Assembly (NCBI GenBank): GCA_017391435.1 | Contig: JAFOYS010000301.1 | Span: forward strand, 1-7,843 | Source: Alistipes sp. | GTDB taxonomy: Bacteria; Bacteroidota; Bacteroidia; Bacteroidales; Rikenellaceae | Reading direction: 5' to 3' | DNA: 7,843 nucleotides | Shown here: positions 1 through 5,182 of the stretch, one piece after another | Position numbering within the stretch: the stretch's first letter is position 1 | Layout: every line of letters begins with the position of its first letter | Program-made: the position numbers and the translations under genes | Notes under the pieces: model-generated | The model's input: the letters and a program-made list of their open reading frames with translations, nothing else | Database searches by the model: none | Told to the model about the DNA's origin: nothing

Positions 1-197
1 AAGGAAAGAAAAAATCACTAACTTCCCTAAATTCCCTAAACTCCCTAAACTCTCTGTCTGCGTCAGCCAGCTAATGGCTAATGGCCAACGGCCAACGGCC
101 GTTAACGAAGTGACGACTGACGAAACTATAGGGTTTTCGTCGTCGTCAGTCTTTCGGGAGTCTCGGGGGTAGGGAAATTAAGGAGATTAAGGAGTTT
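1..197. repeat. 197-bp tandem repeat unit, copy 1
   Basis: This unit is repeated immediately to its right with a period of exactly 197 bp. For example, the motif CGTCAGCCAG occurs at 61 and 258, and GTGACGACTGACGAAAC at 110 and 307. Inside the unit, in order, are an A-rich stretch, three CCCTAAA-type repeats (about 23-50), the conserved core CTCTGTCTGCGTCAGCCAG (52-70), short tandem repeats of the AATGGCC/AACGGCC kind (72-100), a palindrome AACGGCCGTT (94-103), an inverted repeat (111-148), and a purine-rich stretch of AAGGAG-type repeats (172-203). The match to copy 2 already holds at base 1, so the array probably extends left of the window. No coding potential is apparent. Its role is unknown. 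Confidence 0.9.
111..148. repeat. Inverted repeat (hairpin) in repeat copy 1
   Basis: The arm TGACGACTGACGAAAC (111-126) faces GTTTTCGTCGTCGTCA (133-148). TGACGAC pairs with GTCGTCA and GACGAAA with TTTCGTC, with a one-base bulge in each arm and a loop of about six bases. The same structure recurs at 308-345 in copy 2. It lacks the following T-run of an intrinsic terminator on the plus strand. Confidence 0.7.
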
Positions 198-251
198 AAG
201 GAAAAATAAAATCACTAAATTCCCTAAACTCCCTAAATTCCCTAAATTCTC
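172..251. repeat. Long imperfect inverted repeat across the repeat-unit junction
   Basis: The purine-rich arm 172-203 (AAGGAG repeats) is the imperfect reverse complement of 220-251 (CTCCCTAAA repeats). By hand comparison 25 of 32 positions pair, around a 16-base A-rich loop. The structure joins the end of copy 1 to the start of copy 2. The first six bases of the window match the end of the purine arm, so an equivalent structure probably spans the left edge too. Confidence 0.65.
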
Positions 252-345
252 TGTCTGCGTCAGCCAGCCAATGGCCAATAGCCAATAGCCAACAGCCCGT
301 TACAAAGTGACGACTGACGAAACACTAGGGTTTTCGTCGTCGTCA
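198..345. repeat. 197-bp repeat unit, copy 2 (partial)
   Basis: This is the second copy of the 197-bp unit, aligning without net insertion or deletion to 1-148. Differences concentrate in the short tandem repeats: copy 2 has AATGGCC/AATAGCC/AACAGCC where copy 1 has AATGGC/AACGGCC. The match ends after base 345, about 30 bp before the plsY promoter. The purine-rich tail of the unit is not repeated again here. A GTG at 307 inside this copy opens a reading frame into plsY, but it lies upstream of the promoter and is not used as the start here. Confidence 0.88.
308..345. repeat. Inverted repeat (hairpin) in repeat copy 2
   Basis: This is the second occurrence of the 16-base inverted arms (308-323 and 330-345), identical in both arms to copy 1. 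Only the loop differs, ACTAGG here against TATAGG in copy 1. The conservation of arms alongside drift in the neighbouring short repeats is visible by direct comparison. It sits 30 bp upstream of the plsY -33 element. Confidence 0.68.
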
Positions 346-375
346 CCTCCGTTAACTGTCTCTGTTCTGCGAAAA

Positions 376-406
376 TTTGGAAATCGGCAAATAATTACTA
401 TCTTTG
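376..406 (+). promoter_or_regulatory. Bacteroidetes-type promoter of plsY
   Basis: The -33 element TTTG (376-379) is separated by 19 bp from the -7 element TATCTTTG (399-406). Both match the primary sigma-factor consensus of Bacteroidetes (TTTG and TAnnTTTG). Transcription should start around 411-414, giving plsY a very short leader. It lies just outside the repeat array. Confidence 0.85.
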
Positions 407-420
407 CACTGACACACGCA

Positions 421-1098
421 ATGTTTTTTTGGACTATGTTGACTTATTGCGCGGTATTTTTATTGCTCATTGTGGCCTATCTTTTAGGTTCTATACCGAG
501 TGCTGTCTGGATTGGCAAGCACTACTTTGGTGTCGACATTCGTGAGCACGGCAGTAAGAATGCTGGCGCGACTAATATGCTCAGAGTCTTAGGTTTAAGG
601 GCCGCCTTGCCCGTCTTTGTGATAGATTTTTTGAAGGGTTTTGTGGCTGTGACTCTTATGGGTTTTGTAAGGCTCAATCCCGAGTTCTCTCAGGCGTGGG
701 TTATCAACCTGAAGATAGTTGCCGTAGCGGCATCGGTAGTAGGGCATATATTCCCCATTTTCGCTGGTTTTAGGGGCGGAAAGGGTGTGAGTACCCTTAT
801 TGGTGCGGTGACGGCGGTGCAGCCAAATTTGGCCTTTTTGTGCTTTGCGGTGTGGGTTGTAGTGTTTGTTTTTACCCATTATGTGTCGCTTGCGAGCATT
901 GTTGCGGGGTGTTGCTTCCCCGTTTTTGTGGTTATATTCTCCACGACGCTCTATAACCGTTATGGCGACTTTTCGTGGATATTTATAATATTTTCTCTAT
1001 CTGTGGCGTTAATGCTACTGTGGACACACAGGGCAAACATAGGTAGACTGCGTAGGGGTGAGGAGAGTAAGATTCACCTCTGGAAAAAGAAGAGATAA
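421..1098 (+). CDS. plsY: Glycerol-3-phosphate acyltransferase PlsY
   Basis: This is an integral inner-membrane enzyme that transfers an acyl group from acyl-phosphate to sn-glycerol 3-phosphate, making lysophosphatidic acid, the first step of phospholipid synthesis. The 225-residue protein has the three PlsY motifs in order: GSIPSAVWIGK (23-33), HGSKNAGATNMLRVLG (43-58) with the substrate-binding Asn, Thr and Arg, and GHIFPIFAGFRGGKGVST (108-125) with the glycine-rich phosphate loop. Hydrophobic stretches give the multi-spanning membrane profile, and the C-terminus is basic (THRANIGRLRRGEE, then WKKKR). Length is normal for the family or slightly long. ATG 421 is chosen because the promoter ends at 406. 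ATG 436 (MLTYCAV) would leave a more usual leader and is almost as likely. The in-frame GTG at 307 lies upstream of the promoter. The ligase gene follows after 24 bp, so the two are probably cotranscribed. Confidence 0.95.
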   Translation: MFFWTMLTYCAVFLLLIVAYLLGSIPSAVWIGKHYFGVDIREHGSKNAGATNMLRVLGLRAALPVFVIDFLKGFVAVTLMGFVRLNPEFSQAWVINLKIVAVAASVVGHIFPIFAGFRGGKGVSTLIGAVTAVQPNLAFLCFAVWVVVFVFTHYVSLASIVAGCCFPVFVVIFSTTLYNRYGDFSWIFIIFSLSVALMLLWTHRANIGRLRRGEESKIHLWKKKR

Positions 1099-1122
1099 CA
1101 CCTTAATATTTTATATTGTACT

Positions 1123-2823
1123 ATGGTTGAAAAAAACTTAATTAAGATGTATGAGCAGTCGTTTCGCGAGAACCGCGAGATGAGTGCTGTAACTGACTAC
1201 TTTACGGGCGAGACCTACTCTTACTACGGTTTTGCTAAGGAGATTGCTAAGTTGCACATTATGTTTGACGAGGCTGGCATTAAGCCTAAAGATAAGATTG
1301 CTCTTGTTGGTCGTAACACTCCGCGCTGGTGCGTTGTCTATATTGCGACAATGACCTATGGCGCAGTTATTGTGCCTATCCTTCAGGACTTTACGCCGAC
1401 AGACATCCAGCATATTGTAAACCACTCTGAGAGCCGATTGCTCTTCCTCACTGACTCCTACTGGGATAGCCTTGACGAGGACCAGATGCCAGATGTTGAG
1501 GCGGTAATGTCGCTTACAGACTACCACGTAATCTTTGAGCGCGGTGGCGACAAGATGACCCGCTGCATCAACCAGATGACCGAGAACTACCGCAAGCGTT
1601 ACCCTCGTGGCTTTACTGCTGACGATATTAAGTATGCCGATGTGCCAAACGACCAGCTGATACTTCTCAACTACACATCGGGTACTACAGGCTACTCTAA
1701 GGGTGTTATGCTTACTGTTAACAACCTGACTGCCAATGTGATGCATATCTCTGTGATGGGCGACCACTCTAATAATCTTTACTTCCATAAGGGTGGCCGT
1801 ACGCTCTCGTTCTTGCCACTTGCACACGCCTTTGGTTGCGCTGTGGACTTCCTTACTCCGTTAGCCGTTGGTGGACATATCACCCTGCTGGGTCGTATTC
1901 CAGCGCCGAAGATTCTGCTTGCTGCAATACAGAAGGTTCAGCCAGAGGTTATCTGTGCTGTGCCAGTGCTCTTGGAGAAGATTTACCGTAAGCAGATTAT
2001 CCCACTGCTTGAGAAGGGCCCTCTGAGCATCGCTATGAAGCTCCCACTTGTCAACGAGGTTGTCTTTGCACAGATTAAGAAGAAGCTTCTTGACTCATTT
2101 GGTGGTAACCTACGCATCCTTGTGCTTGGTGGTGCACCTGTAAACAAGGAGACCGAGGCCTTCCTTCAGAAGATTCACTTCCCATTCACTATCGGTTACG
2201 GTATGACCGAGTGCGGTCCGCTGATTAGTGTTACACCAGACCCACGCGACTTTAAGCTTACCTCTTGTGGTATGTACCTCAAGAACTTCCTCGATGTTCG
2301 TATTGACTCATCAGAGCCTCAAACAGTTGCTGGCGAGATTCTTGTTCGCGGAGAGAATGTTATGATGGGCTACTACAAGAACGAAGAGGCTACATCTGCC
2401 GCTATTGATAGCGAGGGCTGGCTCCATACGGGCGATATGGGAACAATAGATCTTGACGGCACGCTCTATATCCGTGGTCGTTGCAAGACAATGATTCTTA
2501 CGGGTAGTGGTCAGAACATCTACCCAGAGGAGATTGAGGATAAGCTCAACAATATGCCACTTATCCTTGAGTCGCTTGTTCTTGAGAACGATGGCAAGCT
2601 CTATGGCCTTGTTGTGCCAGACTTTGAGACCTGCGAGCGCGAGGGTATTGACCGTGCGGCCCTTGAGGCAATTATGGCGGAGAACCTCAAGCAGCTCAAC
2701 TCTCAGATTGCTGCCTACGAGCGCCTTGTCTCGATAACTATCTACCCATCAGAGTTTGAGAAGACACCAAAGAAGAGTATCAAGCGATACCTCTACAATG
2801 TCTCCAAGTTAGGTATTGAGTAG
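1123..2823 (+). CDS. AMP-forming long-chain fatty acid:CoA (or ACP) ligase
   Basis: This 566-residue ANL-superfamily adenylate-forming enzyme activates a carboxylic acid, probably a fatty acid, as acyl-AMP and passes it to CoA or acyl carrier protein. Motifs in order are the P-loop YTSGTTGYSKG (184-194), GYGMTECGP (358-366), GWLHTGDMG (432-440) with the ribose-binding Asp438, the hinge area around 448-456, YPEEIED (467-473), and the C-terminal TPKKSIKRYLY (548-558). Size and motif spelling fit the long-chain acyl-CoA synthetase branch better than acetyl-CoA synthetase or peptide-synthetase domains. At the C-terminus the usual adenylation lysine of GKI aligns with Ser552, with lysines at 550, 551 and 554. 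No promoter is evident in the 24 bp after plsY. Operon placement suggests a role in feeding exogenous or recycled fatty acids to phospholipid synthesis, which is inference; the true acyl acceptor cannot be read from sequence. Confidence 0.9.
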   Translation: MVEKNLIKMYEQSFRENREMSAVTDYFTGETYSYYGFAKEIAKLHIMFDEAGIKPKDKIALVGRNTPRWCVVYIATMTYGAVIVPILQDFTPTDIQHIVNHSESRLLFLTDSYWDSLDEDQMPDVEAVMSLTDYHVIFERGGDKMTRCINQMTENYRKRYPRGFTADDIKYADVPNDQLILLNYTSGTTGYSKGVMLTVNNLTANVMHISVMGDHSNNLYFHKGGRTLSFLPLAHAFGCAVDFLTPLAVGGHITLLGRIPAPKILLAAIQKVQPEVICAVPVLLEKIYRKQIIPLLEKGPLSIAMKLPLVNEVVFAQIKKKLLDSFGGNLRILVLGGAPVNKETEAFLQKIHFPFTIGYGMTECGPLISVTPDPRDFKLTSCGMYLKNFLDVRIDSSEPQTVAGEILVRGENVMMGYYKNEEATSAAIDSEGWLHTGDMGTIDLDGTLYIRGRCKTMILTGSGQNIYPEEIEDKLNNMPLILESLVLENDGKLYGLVVPDFETCEREGIDRAALEAIMAENLKQLNSQIAAYERLVSITIYPSEFEKTPKKSIKRYLYNVSKLGIE

Positions 2824-2838
2824 TTTGTTTTTTATGGG

Positions 2839-2866
2839 ACGGGGGCAGTTTTGCTCCCGTTCTTTA
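2839..2866 (+). terminator. Terminator-like hairpin after the ligase gene
   Basis: ACGGGGGCA (2839-2847) pairs with TGCTCCCGT (2852-2860), nine base pairs including one G-U, around the loop GTTT. Only a weak T-rich stretch (TCTTTA) follows, so termination may be partial. It starts 16 bases after the ligase stop and ends 27 bases before the kinase start, which marks a probable transcription-unit boundary or attenuation point. Confidence 0.5.
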
Positions 2867-2886
2867 CCTATGGCAACTCCAACGCT

Positions 2887-3957
2887 ATGAAGATTATCAA
2901 CAAGCAGATTACTAAGCAGATAATTGGCGAGAATGTGCTCTACGCCTTTGTCTTTGTCTCTGTCTACCTCATCCCTATCCTAAACTCGTTTATGATGGCC
3001 GAGGAGCACTTGGACTTTTATAATAAGGTCTTTTTGGCGTGGAGCATTATTACACCATACTTGGGTCTGTTTCTGTTTAATAACTATCTTCTCATCCCAC
3101 TGCTTCTGAATAGGGGCAGGGCGGCGTGGTATGTAGCCTCTGCGGTTGTTGTTACCACCACTGTTTTTGCCTTTATTGAGATGTTGGAGCGGTACCACAT
3201 TATCTCTGACGGTTATACAGATGTGGGTGTGCTGCCCCATCAGGCAACCCTCTCTGACCTTGCTTGGTACTGGAATATTCTCCTCTGTATCTTTATGTTT
3301 GCTACCAATATAGGCATCAAGAAGTTTTATGAGTCGATGCAGAAGGACGAGGAAAACGAGCGCCTTGCTCGCGAGAATGTTGAGGCGGAGATGTACTACC
3401 TGAAGTATCAGATAAATCCCCATTTTCTGATGAATACGCTCAACAATATCCACGCCCTTGTAGATATTGATGCCCAGAGCGCCAAGCGAGCAATCATAGA
3501 GCTGTCAAATATGATGCGCTATGTGGTCTACGAGTCGAGTGCCGAGACCATTCCTATAACAACAGAGATAAAGTTTGTTGAGACCTATATTGACCTTATG
3601 CGTGTGCGCTATAGCCAGCAGATAGATATCCGACTGAACTATCCAGAGTCGCTACTTGCGGGGCTATCTATCCCGCCACTTGTGCTGATAGTCTTTGTTG
3701 AGAACGCCTTTAAGCACGGAGTCTCTCGCCGACACAACTCATTTATCCATATCGATATTAGCGTTGAGCAGCAGAACTTTGTAGCGGTTATCCGCAACTC
3801 TGTGCACCCTACAGTAGAGCAGAAAAAGGGTATCGGCCTTGAGAATGTCCGCCGACGATTAGAGCATATCTACGGCAGCAGCCATAGCCTTGAGATAGAA
3901 CGAAATTCTGAGAGTTATTGTGTAACATTAAAACTACCTGTTACTTATGAATCTTAA
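2887..3957 (+). CDS. LytS/YehU-type sensor histidine kinase, membrane bound
   Basis: This 356-residue two-component sensor is of the His_kinase (PF06580) class. Four hydrophobic segments (about 15-37, 50-75, 80-103 and 125-147) anchor it in the inner membrane, with no large external sensor domain. A short charged coiled linker (about 150-170) follows. The phospho-acceptor is His179 in YLKYQINPHFLMNTLNNIHA (171-190). The ATP-binding part has the N-box ENAFKHG (272-278, Asn273) and the G-box GIGLENVRRRL (315-325). ATG 2887 is chosen; a TTG at 2851 would put the start inside the upstream hairpin. Its last 11 bases overlap the regulator gene, indicating translational coupling and a cognate pair. 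TACCTATG (2865-2872) resembles a -7 element but has no correctly spaced -33 element. The signal is unknown. Confidence 0.92.
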   Translation: MKIINKQITKQIIGENVLYAFVFVSVYLIPILNSFMMAEEHLDFYNKVFLAWSIITPYLGLFLFNNYLLIPLLLNRGRAAWYVASAVVVTTTVFAFIEMLERYHIISDGYTDVGVLPHQATLSDLAWYWNILLCIFMFATNIGIKKFYESMQKDEENERLARENVEAEMYYLKYQINPHFLMNTLNNIHALVDIDAQSAKRAIIELSNMMRYVVYESSAETIPITTEIKFVETYIDLMRVRYSQQIDIRLNYPESLLAGLSIPPLVLIVFVENAFKHGVSRRHNSFIHIDISVEQQNFVAVIRNSVHPTVEQKKGIGLENVRRRLEHIYGSSHSLEIERNSESYCVTLKLPVTYES

Positions 3958-4693
3958 GTGTATTGTTATTGATGACGAGCCTCTTGCCCTTAGGCAGATG
4001 GTCGCTTATCTCTCTCGTGTGCCATTTCTGGAACTTGCCGAGAGCTTTGATAATGCCGTGGATGCGAGGAGCTACCTTCAGAGCACCGAGCAGAGAGTAG
4101 ACCTCATCTTTGTGGATATAAATATGCCCGAACTGAGCGGTATAGACTTTGTGCGCTCGCTTGTAAAGCCGCCGATGGTTATCTTTACTACTGCCTACTC
4201 TGAGTACGCTATTGATGGCTTTAGGCTTGAGGCTATAGACTACCTGCTTAAGCCTATTAGCTTTGAGGTCTTTGAGCGCGCAGCAGTTAAGGCTCAATCG
4301 TTAGCGCAACTGCTCTCTCTTCGTGATAGCGCCAAGAGCGAGGATCTGCCAGCCTGCGAGCAGAGCAGCGAGAAGGAGTGCATCAGCGTCCGTGCAGACC
4401 ATAAGACGACCCTTGTCCGCTACACAAATATCATCTACCTTGAGAGTGCTGGCGAGTATGTCCGCCTCCACCTTGCCGATGGTAGTAAACTTGTCACCCT
4501 CTTTAGACTCAAGAATATGGAGAGCACACTGCCTGCAGAGCGCTTTGTGCGTGTCCACCGCTCGTTTATTGTCAACCTTGAGCATATTACGGGCTACACA
4601 AAGGGGCGAGTATTCCTCTCAGGGGGTGAGTATGTGCCTATTGGCGAGAACTATAAGGAGGCCTTTGCTGCTATAACTCAGCGTCTGGGGTAG
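3947..4693 (+). CDS. LytTR-family response regulator
   Basis: This is a 248-residue DNA-binding response regulator and partner of the overlapping kinase. The receiver domain (about 1-120) has the acidic pocket Asp9-Asp10-Glu11, phospho-acceptor Asp57 in VDLIFVDINMPELSG (51-65), the conserved Thr81/Thr82, and Lys102 in LLKP. A linker rich in Ser and Glu (about 125-143) leads to a LytTR domain (about 144-246), recognisable by ISVRADHKTTLVRYTNIIYL, ESAGEYVRLHLADG and RFVRVHRSFIVNLEHI. LytTR regulators bind paired 9-10 bp sites upstream of targets; I could not identify such a pair with confidence here. ATG 3947 overlaps the kinase stop by 11 bases. Its 3' end overlaps the convergent minus-strand gene by 23 bases. 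Targets are unknown; many Bacteroidetes LytTR systems act at a distance. Confidence 0.93.
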   Translation: MNLKCIVIDDEPLALRQMVAYLSRVPFLELAESFDNAVDARSYLQSTEQRVDLIFVDINMPELSGIDFVRSLVKPPMVIFTTAYSEYAIDGFRLEAIDYLLKPISFEVFERAAVKAQSLAQLLSLRDSAKSEDLPACEQSSEKECISVRADHKTTLVRYTNIIYLESAGEYVRLHLADGSKLVTLFRLKNMESTLPAERFVRVHRSFIVNLEHITGYTKGRVFLSGGEYVPIGENYKEAFAAITQRLG

Positions 4694-5138
4694 GGTAGAC
4701 CATCGTGGGGAAAGAGCGCATTGTCGTGTATTTCCCCTCTTTGTACTCAACACAGAGGTGCTTGTGACCATTTGTCAGTACGATATACCGTGCGCCAAGA
4801 ACTGCGTTGTATCGCACCGCTTGAGCAAACACAGCCTTGTCTATGTCAATCTCTGGTGCCTTACACTCTACAAGTATCGTAGGGCGGAGAGTGTTGTCTA
4901 TAACCACAATGTCGGCCCTCTGTGCCGTGCCGTTAATCTTTACCGAGTACTCCTGAGCTATTGAGTGCGGTAACACCCCGCAGTGAGATATCAGAAAGGC
5001 AATGACATAACGCCTCACCTCCTCCTCTGGTGTGAGTAGCAGGTAGACAGACCGTAGCGGGTCCCAGACATAGGTCTGACCGCCCTCTACCTTTGTCACC
5101 ATCTCTATGGCAGGGAAATTGATTTGATGTTTTGCCAT
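4671..5138 (-). CDS. Stand-alone HsdR N-terminal-like PD-(D/E)XK protein
   Basis: This 155-residue protein resembles the N-terminal nuclease domain of type I restriction R subunits (HSDR_N_2-like). The PD-(D/E)XK pattern is visible: Glu63 in AQEYSVKI, Asp76 in RADIVVID, and Glu91-x-Lys93 in ILVECKAPEI, followed by the helix KAVFAQAVRYNAVLGARYIVL and NG typical of this fold. No motor domain, methylase or specificity subunit is nearby, so it is unlikely to work as a classical restriction system. Single-domain proteins of this type are widespread and probably housekeeping in Bacteroidales; that is background knowledge, and the function is not established. ATG 5138 is chosen over an in-frame TTG at 5147. 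The 3' end converges on and overlaps the regulator gene by 23 bases. A minus-strand -7 element lies at 5174-5167. Confidence 0.82.
   Translation of the reverse strand: MAKHQINFPAIEMVTKVEGGQTYVWDPLRSVYLLLTPEEEVRRYVIAFLISHCGVLPHSIAQEYSVKINGTAQRADIVVIDNTLRPTILVECKAPEIDIDKAVFAQAVRYNAVLGARYIVLTNGHKHLCVEYKEGKYTTMRSFPTMVYPTPDAEL
4707..4742 (+). terminator. Possible weak terminator downstream of the response regulator
   Basis: GGGGAAA (4707-4713) and TTTCCCC (4731-4737) are perfect reverse complements across a 17-base loop, followed by TCTTT. It lies 14 bases after the regulator stop but inside the coding region of the convergent gene. The stem is short and the loop long, so this may be chance. Confidence 0.25.
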
Positions 5139-5163
5139 TGTTGCCAATTATTTACTATCTTTG
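5131..5163 (+). promoter_or_regulatory. Bacteroidetes-type promoter of the GH2-like gene
   Basis: TTTG (5131-5134), a 21-bp spacer and TATCTTTG (5156-5163) match the Bacteroidetes -33/-7 consensus. Transcription should start near 5168-5171, about 13 bases before the ATG at 5183. The -33 element lies within the first codons of the minus-strand gene. Confidence 0.78.
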
Positions 5164-5166
5164 TGG

Positions 5167-5174
5167 CAAAGATA
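5167..5174 (-). promoter_or_regulatory. -7 element on the minus strand for the 5138 gene
   Basis: The plus-strand CAAAGATA reads TATCTTTG on the minus strand, a perfect -7 element about 28 bases upstream of ATG 5138. No TTTG is found at the expected -33 distance (around 5195-5198), so the promoter may be weak or activator-dependent. It forms a perfect palindrome with the plus-strand -7 element, TATCTTTG-TGG-CAAAGATA. Confidence 0.5.
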
Positions 5175-5182
5175 CTAAAATT

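Noticed and set aside
20..250. Telomere-like CCCTAAA repeats as a G-quadruplex
   Set aside because: Each tract gives only three GGG runs on the complementary strand, one short of a standard four-run quadruplex; CGGGAGTCTCGGGGGTAGGG at 155-174 also has only three.
1..345. CRISPR array
   Set aside because: Only two copies of a long 197-bp unit with nested short repeats; no regular repeat-spacer pattern and no cas genes.
307..420. GTG-initiated N-terminal extension of PlsY (38 extra residues)
   Set aside because: It begins inside the repeat array and crosses the consensus promoter at 376-406. The extra residues are translated repeat sequence without family similarity.
1138..1827. 229-codon frame on the minus strand inside the ligase gene
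   Set aside because: It is a shadow of the plus-strand gene, whose motifs are unmistakable, and its own translation resembles no family.
2851..2886. TTG start extending the histidine kinase by 12 residues
   Set aside because: The start falls within the terminator-like hairpin; ATG 2887 begins a normal kinase N-terminus.
5132..5182. Upstream start adding 17 residues to the GH2-like protein
   Set aside because: It would cover the promoter and precede a perfectly good signal peptide beginning at ATG 5183.
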